Shown here: positions 34,856 through 46,458 of the stretch, piece after piece
Layout of the letters: each line of letters begins with the position of its first letter
How positions within the stretch are numbered: position 1 is the first letter of the stretch
Translations under genes and position numbers: made by a program
The notes under the pieces: model-generated
Databases searched by the model: none
Seen by the model: only the letters and a program-made list of their open reading frames with translations
What the model was told of the DNA's origin: nothing
Origin: Plantago major
Lineage: Eukaryota; Streptophyta; Magnoliopsida; Lamiales; Plantaginaceae
NCBI GenBank assembly: GCA_026545765.1
Contig: CM048840.1
Coordinates: 9,611,265-9,675,264 of the forward strand
Reading direction: 5' to 3'
Length of the DNA: 64,000 nt

Positions 34856-37053
34856 TGTGACACCCCAGATTTTGACGTACCATAGTATTTTTTGCCCTTG
34901 CATGCTTTTACTTGTGATAGTGTATTTGTATGAAAGTATATTTGAATTATTTTAAGTTGATTGTATTATTGTTTTAGATGTTTATTATTTGTTTTAAAAG
35001 TCTATGTAACTTGTAAATTTGTGATATGTGTGGTTATTTATTTTGTACTTTTTTTAAAGAAGAGAAATTATTTTTGGTGTATTTTCCTACTTAAAAATGT
35101 GATTATTTTATCCTTTAATTTGTTGGTGTAGTTATTTGAAAATAATTTAATAGTCATCTCATAAATTTATCTTTATGAATGATTAATGTGACAAGACTTC
35201 TTTTTAATAGTCTAACTTAATAGAAGTCTTTATGTGTGCTTTATTGATGATTTATGTGAAGAGTCTTCCTTTTACTTAACTACAATACAAGCTAATTAGA
35301 TATGTTCTCTGGTTGATTTATATTGTGAAGGGTCACTTTTGAATTATGTAATGTACATGCATGTCTTATGTGTGTGGGGCTCTCTTAATGTTTTGAAATT
35401 AAAGTGTTATTTTATATTCATATATTTCAAAATACAAGAGTTTGGTAACTTGAGGTTTCTTTAATGAATGAAATATTTTTCTTTCTTTTTCATGTTACGA
35501 TATGAAGGGTCGCTTGTATTGTCGAATATGACATGCTATGTTTCAGCTATGTTTCGATCAACGTTCTGATTTTCTTTTCGTTTCTCTTTTATGTTACTTA
35601 TGCATGTCTAATTGTAAGTTAAATATTACAAAGGCATGTTCAATATTTTGAGTTTAATTGTTACATATGCATGCCTAATTGTGAGTTCAATTTAATTGTT
35701 CCAAGTGTTGCATTTTTTGTGTGTCACATTTTATTTTTGTGTACAATTGACCCTATGTGATACCAAAAACATTTTTGAACTTTTTCCCAAGTAAAATATG
35801 ATAATTTATCATTAGTTATTGTGTTTAAATGTTTGGAAAAAAAATTAAAAGGTCTCTCTTAATTTTGCACCTTTATTATTGGTTTTAAAATGAGTTTTAA
35901 GTGCAATTTAAGCCATTTAAATTGCCATTTATTTTTAGCTCTTCAACCCTTTCACCTTCCCTAAATCCACCCTATAAATACCCCTTCTTGCAGCCACTTT
36001 TACTCACAAAAAATTCTTAGTATTTTACTCCCAAAAATCTTCAAGTACTATTGTCTTTTTCTTTCAAGTTTGTAGTTTGTTCTTCTTGCAAGTACTTTCA
36101 TGGTTCTTGCTCTTCCTAACCTTCAAAAGTGAGTGTTCTACAAAACTATATATATGTATTATTTTCAAAACCTGGAAGGTATTTTAATATGTTTTCAAAA
36201 TTATATATAAGTAGTGCATGGTTTTCAAAATGCACGTCCTATTGCATAAAAATCAAATCACGAAAGAGTTTTAGCATGCTTCCGCTGATTTTGAAAGATA
36301 TATATTTTTTTTATATACATGATTTTTATTTTGTTTTGATTGACGGTTCAAGAAAGATACGTACGTTTGGTTCAGGTTAATTGGCTTGTAGTTTGGTCAG
36401 TTGTGTCTGGCGAGCTACTTATCGGTTTCCTTTGCCCATTCCCTTTAAATCGAGTGATAGAAGCCTTCACTGATTTAGTTGGGTCGTAGAATTCCACCCC
36501 TGTACCATGGCAGGGTCCTGACTGGATAGTTTGATCGACTATCAGGGAGACATAAGGCCTGTTTTACTGTGGGGTTATAAGGAGCGGCATGAAATAATGT
36601 TTTTTCGAAAAGTACATGTTATTGAAAGTATTTTCTATTTTATGTTTTTCAATGTTTATTGTTATGATTTTAATGAAAGTTTCACACGAAAATCTTTGAA
36701 CACTCATTGAGGTTTTTCTCACACTTGTTTCTATTCCCTTCCTTGTAGGTGAGATGGCACGAAGAATGAACGACCGATAAACTCAGCAAACTAAGAGAGT
36801 AGTTGGGATTTGGGATTTTTGTCAATGAAAATAATGTCCTTTTGTCTTTTTCAAAAACTCATGTCATTTCCTGTTATATTGTTGAAAATCTTGTGGTTTT
36901 ATTTGCCGAATAAAATATATTTTTATTCTAGTAACTTCAAACGAAAGTTTGTCTGTAACTTCGAATGTTTCCCTAAACGTTTCGGCTCTGTTTTTGCCCG
37001 ACGTCCCGACTGAAATCTACCCCTTTTAAAAATCCAAAAGTCGGGGCGTTACA
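34856..37053 (+). repeat. LARD-B 5' LTR (short U3 type)
   Basis: 2198 bp, TGTGACACCCC to GGCGTTACA. The TATA box CCTATAAATA is at 35971-35980. Downstream lie a donor-like CAAAA/GTGAGTG at 36129 and an acceptor-like TTCCTTGTAG ending at 36748. A small reading at 36129-36380 begins at that GTG and is not a convincing gene. Confidence 0.94.
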
Positions 37054-37055
37054 AA

Positions 37056-37068
37056 TGGTATCAGAGCC
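37056..37068 (+). promoter_or_regulatory. LARD-B primer binding site (initiator Met tRNA type)
   Basis: TGGTATCAGAGCC, two bases after the LTR end, identical to LARD-A. Confidence 0.9.
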
Positions 37069-37760
37069 TAAGTTTTTTTTTTCTTAGGCTAAGCCAGGAT
37101 AGGGTCTTCGGACTTTTGGGGGATTTGAGTGAGAAGTTTGCTGAGTTGCCGGTTGAACATTCTTTGCGCATTTCCGAAGTACATTTTCTTACATTCTTAC
37201 TTGACTTTCTTTTTATTCTTCTTTTTCTTCCGTGTTAGTCGATGTTTTTTTTCCTACTCCTCATCTACTTTTTATTTTAATGATCATTGTTTCAAAGGCA
37301 GCAAACACTTAGAATTGACCTTTTGCATTTATGATCTTGTATGTTTTTTCTTGTTCTTGACTTTTAATGGTAATATGCAAAAGTTGAACTTGCTTGTCAC
37401 AATTTTTTTACTAGTTGTTTTTATTTGATTACATATGCTTCAACTTTTGTTATTTGAATAGTTAAGATTCTGGTTATTTTGGTAGTGTGCATGGACTTGC
37501 AATATGATTTCTTAAGTTGGTTTAGTTTTTCTTGTTTATGTATGAAAGGTAGGCAGTAACTTTGCAAGTGTTTTTGATGTTTCTATCGACGTTCCGACAA
37601 CATATCGTGTCTCTAAAAAAAAGGAAGTCTAAATTTTTTTTTGTTTTGTAGTTTTCCTTTTCAATGTGTTGTTTGCAAGGAAAACTTCAATTTTTTTTCA
37701 AAACTTTTTCTTATGTTGAAAATTGCTTTAGCGGTTTGAATTTGGGGACCAAATTCTTTT
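37069..37760 (+). other. LARD-B internal non-coding region
   Basis: About 0.7 kb, T-rich, homologous to LARD-A 6910-7595. The 37129-37428 reading is low complexity (poly-Phe) and not supported as a gene. Confidence 0.8.
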
Positions 37761-37913
37761 AAGGAGGGGTGAATGTAATACCCTAGTTTTTAAGTTAACT
37801 TGGTATTTTAGGGTCTTGTATGATTTGTTAAAACTGTGTTTATTTGTGCGAAAATGTTTTAGAAAAATTTGAAGTGTGAATTTGGGGACCAAATTCTTTT
37901 AAGGAGGGGTGAG
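37761..37913 (+). promoter_or_regulatory. LARD-B duplicated polypurine tracts and 140 bp U3 extension
   Basis: First tract AAGGAGGGGTGAA at 37761-37773 is followed by TGTAATACCC, the LARD-A LTR start. Second tract AAGGAGGGGTGAG at 37901-37913 is followed by TGTGACACCCC, the LARD-B LTR start. Both are preceded by TTTGGGGACCAAATTCTTTT. Confidence 0.88.
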
Positions 37914-40104
37914 TGTGACACCCCAGATTTTGACGTACCATAGTATTTTTTGCCCTTGCATGCTTTTACTTGTGATAGTGTATTTGTATGAAAGTATATT
38001 TGAATTATTTTAAGTTGATTGTATTATTGTTTTAGATGTTTATTATTTGTTTTAAAAGTCTATGTAACTTGTAAATTTGTGATATGTGTGGTTATTTATT
38101 TTGTACTTTTTTTAAAGAAGAGAAATTATTTTTGGTGTATTTTCCTACTTAAAAATGTGATTATTTTATCCTTTAATTTGTTGGTGTAGTTATTTGAAAA
38201 TAATTTAATAGTCATCTCATAAATTTATCTTTATGAATGATTAATGTGACAAGACTTCTTTTTAATAGTCTAACTTAATAGAAGTCTTTATGTGTGCTTT
38301 ATTGATGATTTATGTGAAGAGTCTTCCTTTTACTTAACTACAATACAAGCTAATTATATATGTTCTCTGATTGATTTATATTGTGAAGGGTCACTTTTGA
38401 ATTATGTAATGTACATGCATGTCTTATGTGTGTGGGGCTCTCTTAATGTTTTGAAATTAAAGTGTTATTTTATATTCATATATTTCAAAATACAAGAGTT
38501 TGGTAACTTGAGGTTTCTTTAATGAATGAAATATTTTTCTTTCTTTTTCATGTTACGATATGAAGGGTCGCTTGTATTGTCGAATGTGACATGCTATGTT
38601 TCAGCTATGTTTCGATCAACGTTCTGATTTTCTTTTCGTTTCTCTTTTATGTTACTTATGCATGTCTAATTGTAAGTTAAATATTACAAAGGCATGTTCA
38701 ATATTTTGAGTTTAATTGTTACATATGCATGCCTAATTGTGAGTTCAATTTAATTGTTCCAAGTGTTGCATTTTTTGTGTGTCACATTTTATTTTTGTGT
38801 ACAATTGACCCTATGTGATACCAAAAACATTTTTGAACTTTTTCCCAAGTAAAATATGATAATTTATCATTAGTTATTGTGTTTAAATGTTTGGAAAAAA
38901 AATTAAAAGGTCTCTCTTAATTTTGCACCTTTATTATTGGTTTTAAAATGAGTTTTAAGTGCAATTTAAGCCATTTAAATTGCCATTTATTTTTAGCTCT
39001 TCAACCCTTTCACCTTCCCTAAATCCACCCTATAAATACCCCTTCTTGCAGCCACTTTTACTCACAAAAAATTCTTAGTATTTTACTCCCAAAAATCTTC
39101 AAGTACTATTGTCTTTTTCTTTCAAGTTTGTAGTTTGTTCTTCTTGCAAGTACTTTCATGGTTCTTGCTCTTCCTAACCTTCAAAAGTGAGTGTTCTACA
39201 AAACTATATATATGTATTATTTTCAAAACCTGGAAGGTATTTTAATATGTTTTCAAAATTATATATAAGTAGTGCATGGTTTTCAAAATGCACGTCCTAT
39301 TGCATAAAAATCAAATCACGAAAGAGTTTTAGCATGCTTCCGCTGATTTTGAAAGATATATATTTTTTTTATATACATGATTTTTATTTTGTTTTGATTG
39401 ACGGTTCAAGAAAGATACGTACGTTTGGTTCAGGTTAATTGGCTTGTAGTTTGGTCAGTTGTGTCTGGCGAGCTACTTGTCGGTTTCCTTTGCCCATTCC
39501 CTTTAAATCGAGTGATAGAAGCCTTCACTGATTTAGTTGGGTCGTAGAATTCCACCCATGGCAGGGTCCTGACTGGATAGTTTGATCGACTATCAGGGAG
39601 ACATAAGGCCTGTTTTACTGTGGGGTTATAAGGAGCGGCATGAAATAATGTTTTTTCGAAAAGTACATGTTATTGAAAGTATTTTCTATTTTATGTTTTT
39701 CAATGTTTATTGTTATGATTTTAATGAAAGTTTCACACGAAAATCTTCGAACACTCATTGAGGTTTTTCTCACACTTGTTTCTATTCCCTTCCCTGTAGG
39801 TGAGATGGCACGAAGAATGAACGACCGATAAACTCAACAAACTAAGAGAGTAGTTGGGATTTGGGATTTTTGTCAATGAAAATAATGTCCTTTTGTCTTT
39901 TTCAAAAACTCATGTCATTTCCTGTTATATTGTTGAAAATCTTGTGGTTTTATTTGCCGAATAAAATATATTTTTATTCTAGTAACTTCAAACGAAAGTT
40001 TGTCTGTAACTTCGAATGTTTCCCTAAACGTTTCGGCTCTGTTTTTGCCCGACGTCCCGACTGAAATTTACCCCTTTTAAAAACCCAAAAGTCGGGGCGT
40101 TACA
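37914..40104 (+). repeat. LARD-B 3' LTR
   Basis: 2191 bp, direct repeat of 34856-37053. The TATA box is at about 39030-39038. It ends GGCGTTACA, then CTAAC. Confidence 0.94.
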
Positions 40105-40184
40105 CTAACCAACTCTGGTGCTTGCTTTTCAGCAGTACCAGTGGAGGATTGAGATTTCTGTGTAGAAGAGTTCTTGGGGGCTAT
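40105..40184 (-). pseudogene. S2 ORF3, N-terminus
   Basis: Minus strand reads from 40184: APKNSSTQKSQSS, then GTAEKQAPELV up to LARD-B. The expected ATG is ATA here, whereas S4 keeps ATG at 62252 followed by the similar APKKMTTKNP. It is joined to 34855 when LARD-B is removed. Confidence 0.68.
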
Positions 40185-40374
40185 CTCTTTATATAGTATG
40201 GTGATTTGAAATTGGTGTTTGAAAGAGATTTGATTCAGTGATTCTTTTCAGAAAAACTTAATCTTGACTTGCAGAGATTGTAGAGGTTTTGCAGAGAATC
40301 AAGAGAAGAATTTGCTATTTTGATGCAAGATGAATTTTCGGATTAGGCAAAAGTGATTTCCTTTGCCAAAATCC

Positions 40375-40384
40375 TATATATATA
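40375..40384 (-). promoter_or_regulatory. Candidate internal TATA box upstream of S2 ORF3
   Basis: TATATATATA about 190 bp upstream of the ORF3 start. S4 has TATGTATATA at 62451-62460 at the same distance inside a conserved stretch (TTTGCTATTTTGATGCAAG downstream of it). It could start an ORF3 mRNA separate from the genomic RNA. Confidence 0.45.
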
Positions 40385-40899
40385 GCAATAGAATCTCAAC
40401 AGACATATACATACAAATTGATTTTGTGTGTACGTATCTGTGATTTGCAAGCAGGCATGAGCAAAAGCTGGTTCGGCATTAAATGCAAAGTGGGCCTTTT
40501 TGGAATTTCAACAGTCCACTATTTTCTGAGAATTAATCTCTGCCATATAGATCAAACGCTCAAATTCATCAAGGGTCACCATTGCTTCTAATGATCACAA
40601 TCAACAAATGTAATTGTGCCCATTTAATGAATTTTGGCTATTAGCTATCTGAATCACATTTCTGTATGACCAAGAACATTGTTTGCATCTGAGACTATCT
40701 CATACTTAGGATTTTTCCAAGTTTTTCACAAAGATAGAAATAATGCAAATTTCAAGAGAGTAGTTGACTGCAGATAGTTGTACTATTCTCCTTTTGTGTT
40801 CCCTGTTTTTACTGAATGACCCAGATATCTGAGTTCCTGTCTCAGAGATCTTAAGCTGTCTTTTTGCTCTTTAGCCTTTTGACTTCTGGATACCCGTTC
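40385..40899 (-). other. S2 spacer between pol and ORF3, left part with hairpins
   Basis: Non-coding. It carries CTGAG-stem (40829-40845) and CTGGA-stem (40886-40902) hairpins like those of S1. The solo LTR of C splits the hairpin array; it resumes at 41936. Confidence 0.65.
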
Positions 40900-40904
40900 C
40901 AGAT
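40900..40904 (+). repeat. Target site duplication of C, left copy (CAGAT)
   Basis: CAGAT before TGAAAATGCAAG; repeated at 41936-41940 after TTCTAACA, and again at 49739-49743 after the second C copy. Confidence 0.88.
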
Positions 40905-41935
40905 TGAAAATGCAAGTTGCACTTGATTAGTTAATCTTATCTTTCATGATTCAGTTCAATGTTTGTGTTTGTTGTTGTTGTTTGTGAACTGCAGGATTTC
41001 AATGTTGTGCAACATTGCGAAATAGTGCCGATACAATGTTGGAACAACATTACGGACAACAGACATAACATAGAAACAAGCGTGCCAATTGATTGATGAC
41101 TTGACCGAAGCAATCAATTCGATTTTCTGCAGGAATAAGGAAAGAGTTTGAGCTGCTTTGGACACAAGGAATGCAATCTAAAAAGAAGGAAAGAGTTTGA
41201 CAAGTTATGGGCACCTTGAAAGAAAGAAGGAAATAAAAGATTCTCTAGAGATAATCTTGGAAAGATTTTCCAGCCAGCCATATACAGAGAAACAACGTTA
41301 GTTTCTTCCTGCTGAGATCAAAGAGAGAATCTTTCAAGAATATTGTTGAAGAAAGCAAGAAGGAAATATATTGTTGAAGACACTAATATGGGAATTTCCT
41401 TCTAGCTGATTATTGAAGAAAACAAGAACATGGAAAATTGCCTTTGCTGAGATCCTATTGCCTTTCGACTTGGATGGGAGCTGTCGATATCTCAAGTATA
41501 TATACAAGGATTCAGCCGAGCAATCATTGAGCCTTTCTTGATGATCAATTGAGATTTTATTAAAAGAGTTTAGGCTTCTTGTTTTCTGCTAGCTTTAGAG
41601 TTTGTCTAAGAGTATTCATTGTTGGAATAACTCTTTCAAACATCGACCTAGAATAGCTTTTACCGGTTCTTCTAGGGTTAGTTTTGGTTGTTTAATCAAT
41701 CGTATGTGATTGTATTAAACCCACTTGATTAGATCTACTTTTCCCTGTCAAGAGATATTTTGTTTACGGCACGCTTAATATATTTTTCTATATATTGGCT
41801 TGGTAATAGAAGTTTCATTCTTATTCATCCGCTGCCATCTGTTTTCTATGTTGAAGACAATGTTGAACAACATTGTTGGCAACATTGTCTATTGATCTTG
41901 TTTCAAGTACCAATCCGGGATCCTATGTTCTAACA
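40905..41935 (+). mobile_element. C: solo LTR
   Basis: 1031 bp LTR (TGAAAATGCAAG to TATGTTCTAACA) flanked by CAGAT on both sides with no internal sequence, the product of LTR-LTR recombination. TATATATAC at 41497-41505 is the likely TATA box. Palindromes CAATGTTGTGCAACATTG (41000-41017) and ACAATGTTGAACAACATTGT (41857-41876) lie near each end. Confidence 0.88.
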
Positions 41936-43670
41936 CAGATTTCTCTTTTCTCTTTTCTGGATACCCGTTCCAGATTTTTCTTTTCTCTTTTCTGGATTCC
42001 CGTTCCAGTTACCTGAACTTTTTCAGTTCGAAGGTAGTTCCAATAGTCCAAGACTATGTCTTAAGGCTAAGAATCTACTTTCTTGTAGTGGCTTAGTAAA
42101 GATATCTGCAAGTTGGTCTTCAGTGCCAATCTTGAGTATCTCTATATTTCCTTTTTCCACATGGTCTCTAATGAAGTGGTGTCTAACATCAATGTGCTTA
42201 GTTCTGGCATGAAACTTAGGATTCTGCGTAATTGCAATAGCACTTATGTTGTCACAGAAAATGGGAGTTTTCTCTTCATTGAGTCCATAGTCTTTAAGTT
42301 GTTGTTGAATCCACAAAATTTGTGTTGCAAAACAACCAGCAGCAATATATTCAGCCTCTGTGGTAGAAGTTGCAATTGAGTTTTGCTTCTTGCTAAACCA
42401 TGAGATAAGTCTTGTACCAAAAAACTGACAAGTTCCTGAGGTACTTTTCCTATCAAGCAATGATCCAGCATAACCAGCATCTGAGTAACCAGCTAAACTC
42501 AATCCACTTTCTTTGGGATACCATGCACTACATCTATCGTACCTTTTACATACCTTAATATTTTCATAGCGGTGTTGTAGTGTGATTGTATTGATTTATC
42601 CAAATCTAGCACACACTCCAACCGCATATTGAATATCAGGTCTACTTGCAGTAAGGTAAAGCAGTGAACCTATCAATTTCCTATACTTATGTTCTTCAAC
42701 ACTCTTATCTGATTCAGTATAGGTCATTTTGGTTCCTATGCTCATAGGTATCTTAGCATTCTTTTCAGAAGGCTTAAGATTGAACTTTGTGAGCATATCG
42801 TTTGCATACTTTGTTTGACTAATGAATATTCCATCATTGAGTTGCTTGACTTGCAATCCTAGGAAATAATTCATTTCTCCCATCATGCTCATCTCAAACT
42901 TACTTTTCATGAGATTTGCAAAGTCATCACAAAGTTGCTTGTCCTTAGATCCAAATATAATGTCATCAACATATACTTGAACTAAGAGTAGTTTCCCATC
43001 ATGATTTAAGGTAAATAAAGTTTTATCAACTTCACCTTTCTTGAAACCACTTTCCATAAGGTATTTGGCCAACGTGTCATACCATGCTCTTGGAGCCTGT
43101 TTCAGTCCATATAGAGCTTTCTGTAATTTATAAACCATTCTACTTTCTGAGGAAACTTCAAAGCCAGGTGGTTGCTCAACATAAACTTCCTCAGTAAGTT
43201 CACCATTCAAGAATGCACTTTTGACATCCATCTGATAAACTTTGAAATTTTTATGAGTCAGAAGGCGTGAAGAGTCTTATTGCATCCAATCTGGCGACTG
43301 GTGCATATGACTCATCAAAGTCTAGACCTTCAGTCTGAGTAAATCCCTTGGCAACCAATCTTGCTTTGTTTCTGGATTTCACTAGTTTCATTCATTTTGT
43401 TTCTGAAAACCCACTTAGTTCCAATCACAGATATTCCTTCTTTAAATGGAACTAGTTTCCAGACTTTGTTTCTCTCAAATTGATCCAACTCTTCTTGCAT
43501 AGCAGAGATCCAGTCTTGGTCTCCTAATGCTTCTTCTATAGTTTTTGGTTCAATATTTGAGATGAAACATCCAAAGAGAGATTCAGCGTTTTCAGCTATT
43601 GCTCTCCTAGTCCTAACACCCTGATTAATTGATCCAATTATATCCTTTGCAGGATGATCTTTGATCCAAT
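41936..43670 (-). pseudogene. pol: S2 RT-RNase H, truncated duplicate copy
   Basis: Near-identical to 49739-51433. RNase H at 42023-42502 ([37 protein letters not shown]), RT at 42596-43231 with intact YVDDIIFGS, and an RT N-terminal piece at 43330-43670. It stops abruptly at GATCCA/ATTATATATACA, where mid-LTR sequence of C begins. Frameshifts near 42510-42600 and 43240-43330 coincide with CTG/CAG-type lesions. It keeps a 28 bp stretch near 43459 that the other copy has lost at 51260, so the two copies have diverged since duplication. Confidence 0.85.
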
Positions 43671-44111
43671 TATATATACAAGGATTCAGCCGAGCAATCA
43701 TTGAGCCTTTCTTGATGATCAATTGAGATTTTATTGAAAGAGTTTAGGCTTCTTGTTTTCTGCTAGCTTTAGAGTTTGTCTAAGAGTATTCATTGTTGGA
43801 ATAACTCTTTCAAACATCGACCTAGAATAGCTTTTACTGTTGGTTCTTCTAGGGCTAGTTTTGGTTGTTTAATCAATCGTCTGTGATTGTATTAAACCCA
43901 CTTGATTAGATCTACTTTTCCTGTCAGTAGATATTTTGCCTACGACGCTGCCAATATATTTTTCTATATATTGGCTTGGTAATAGAAGTTTCATTCTTAT
44001 TCATCCGCTGCCATCTGTTTGCTATGTTGAAGACAATGTTGAACAACATTGTTGGCAACATTGTCTATTGATCTTGTTTCAAGTACCAATCCGGGATCCT
44101 ATGTTCTAACA
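43671..44111 (+). repeat. C 5' LTR, truncated
   Basis: Begins at the TATATATACA box and matches the last 440 bp of the other C LTRs, ending TATGTTCTAACA. Confidence 0.88.
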
Positions 44112-44113
44112 AG

Positions 44114-44126
44114 TGGCATCAGAGCC
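44114..44126 (+). promoter_or_regulatory. C primer binding site
   Basis: TGGCATCAGAGCC, two bases after the LTR; one base off the initiator Met tRNA form TGGTATCAGAGCC. Confidence 0.82.
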
Positions 44127-44142
44127 AGCCACCTAACTACTG

Positions 44143-45180
44143 GTGTCTGGATTTGGTACTACTACAATGGATGTTGCAAACTCAAGTGTCTACAGGCCAC
44201 CTATGCTTGATGGATCGAACTACCACTACTGGAAAATCAGGATGAGTTCATACATCAAGTCCATTATTGAAGGTCGAGCTTGGAGATCTGTTCTTGAAGG
44301 ATTTTTCTGTCCTACTGAAGGACCTGATGCTGATGGAGATATTGTTCCCATACCTGAAGAACGCTTCACTGCAGGTGACTTTCTTTTAAGCTCTTACAAT
44401 GAAAAAGCTTTAAATGCCATTTTTGGACATGTTGATGCTCATATGTTTAAAATCATTCAAAATTGCACTACTGCTAAACAAGCTTGGGACTTACTTCAGA
44501 ATCATTGTGAAGGTGATAATAGTGTCAAACAAACTAAACTTCGAATCTTTGGTCAAAATTTGAAAATCTAAGAATGGAAGAAGCTGAAACCATTGATTCT
44601 TATTTTGAAAAGCTTTTGACTTTGTCTAATGATGTTCAACTTCTTGGTGATGCTATTTCCAACAAGCAACTGATTTCTAAAGCCATTCGATCTCTCTTTC
44701 CAAAATTTGACACTAAAGTTACTATTTTGGAAGACACTCACAATCTAGCTACTATGGATTTTCATACCTTGATGAACAATTTGAAAATTTTTGAGATAAT
44801 TGATAACGAAAGAAAAGGTACGAAAATCCTTAGTATGTCCCTTCACTCTAAATCTAAAGCTAAAGTTACTGAGTCTGAAAGCAGTAGTGATGATTCTGAT
44901 GACATGACTGAAGAAGCCTACAATGACTTGGTTAGGAAAATTGAGAAACTTAGATTCAGGAAGAATTCTAATAGAGGCTCTTCGAGCAACTCAAAAGGAA
45001 CTAGAAATTTCAAAAAGAAAACTGGTGTGTCAAACTCTAGCCCTAGTCTTAGTAAACTTAGTAAAGTTAGATGTTTTGAATGTCAAGGATGGGGCATTAT
45101 CGTAATGAATGTGCTAACACTCTTTGAAAGGAGAAAAGACTATGCTTGCTTGTCTCAAAGGATGTTTCAGATGACGTGAA
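44143..45180 (+). pseudogene. gag: C gag
   Basis: The reading 44143-44571 starts near MDVANSSVYRPPMLDG and contains the copia Gag N-terminal feature YHYWKIRMSSYIKSI and NCTTAKQAWDLLQNHCEGD. A stop at 44569-44571 changes the frame to 44574-45179 (UBN2-like Gag region with LSNDVQLLGDAISNKQLISKAIRSL cut at the break). The CCHC knuckle near 45070-45105 (CFECQGWG) is disrupted by a one-base loss. It would form the particle if intact. Gag ends at a large deletion into pol. Confidence 0.83.
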
Positions 45181-45700
45181 GATGATGATCCAGAAGTTCA
45201 TGCCAAAGCCCTATCTACTGTTCTGAACAATGTTGAGAAACAATGTTGGCCCAACATTGATGGTCCAACATTGACAAAAGAATTCTTTTTCGACTATGAT
45301 GATTCTCAAAAGCGGAAACACTTTTCGGACTAACCCGAGGAATCGCTTTCTACTAATGTTTTCAGGTTCACATGGTTCAGCTTGATCTATCTGCAGATTA
45401 TCACCGGAAGAGTCAAATCGATGAATGAAAACAATGTTGAGTCAACATTGACATCAACATTGTCTGTTTCAAACCTCTTCCGATGTCTCTATCCGTAAAG
45501 GCACTGCACCCAAGAATAAACAGTTCATTGTAATCGAATAAAGTTAAAGACACTACTCCCGAGAAAACTGACATCGAACTCGAAAAGGTGTCTAAACCAA
45601 GAACTCCAAATGGTGTACAAGGAGAAATTGTCAATGCCGACAAAGAATGATGACACAACATCGAGCTCAACATCACAGTGTAAATTCCATCTGACGATAC
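45181..45700 (+). other. C gag-pol linker with palindromes, rest of pol deleted
   Basis: Only about 0.5 kb separates the Gag knuckle from the end of RT, so protease, integrase and most of RT are absent. Three palindromes occur here: 45227-45276 (several half-sites), CAATGTTGGCCCAACATTG at 45241-45259, and CAATGTTGAGTCAACATTG at 45432-45450. Confidence 0.72.
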
Positions 45701-45707
45701 CCATGAG

Positions 45708-46458
45708 ATGAGCATGATAGGCGAACCCAGCACTCCTATGGCTAATGGTCTTATGCTCAGCAGAATCGATGTTGGAGATGATGTTGACCCAACATTGTAC
45801 AGAACAATGACTCACAACCTTCTATATCTATCAACCAGCATACCTGACATCATGTTTTTTGTGTGTGTTTGTGCCAGGTATCAGTCTAACCCTAAAAACC
45901 CACACCTGATTGTTCTTAAAAGATTTTTCATATATATATATATCAAGAATTGTTAATCTTAGATTATGGTATGCATGTGATACAAACACTAATCTAGTGG
46001 GATTTAGTGATTCTGATTGGGCTGGTGATCTAGATGATAGAAAATACACTAGTGGAGGTTGCTTTTATCTTGATTCTAATTTAATGTCATGGTATTGCAA
46101 GAAACAGAACAATGTGTCACTCTCATATGTTGAATCTGAACATGTAACATCTGGGAGTTGTGTTACTCAATTGATATGGGTGAAAAATATGATGCATGAC
46201 TTTGTTCTTCAACGTGATACATTGTTGATGTTCTGTGATGACCTTAGTGCCATAAATAATTTTAAGAAGCCTGTTTTGCACTCACACACGAAACACGTAG
46301 ACATTAGGTATAATTTTATTAAGGATATGGTCAATCTGCAAGTAATAGTCATACAACACTTAGATACAACCAATCAACTTGCAGATATTGTTACCAAGCC
46401 TTTGAATTGTGAGAGATTCTTCAGTCTTAGGAGATCTCTTGATTTGTGCTCGTTGTGA
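45708..46458 (+). pseudogene. pol: C end of RT and RNase H
   Basis: The RT end at 45708-45900 (YRTMTHNLLYLSTSIPDIMF, CARYQSNPKNPH) leads with a frame change near 45930 into RNase H at 45955-46458 (GFSDSDWAGDLDDRKYTSGG, SWYCKKQNNVSLS, CDDLSAINNF, HTKHVDIRYNFI, ADIVTKPLNCERF), stop at 46456-46458. An AT dinucleotide run at 45931-45943 lies at the frameshift. The style fits Sireviruses. Confidence 0.84.

Larger units (their letters stand above)
34856..40104 (+). mobile_element. LARD-B: non-autonomous LTR retrotransposon in S2 ORF3
   Basis: 5249 bp: LTRs 34856-37053 and 37914-40104, primer site at 37056-37068, and no gag or pol. Same family as LARD-A, opposite orientation. By eye the LTRs differ by about nine substitutions and one 7 bp deletion (CCTGTAC missing near 39557), so this is a young insertion. 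Unlike LARD-A, its LTRs start at the inner TGTGACACCCC; the 140 bp outer block remains only before the 3' LTR (37774-37913). Confidence 0.94.
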
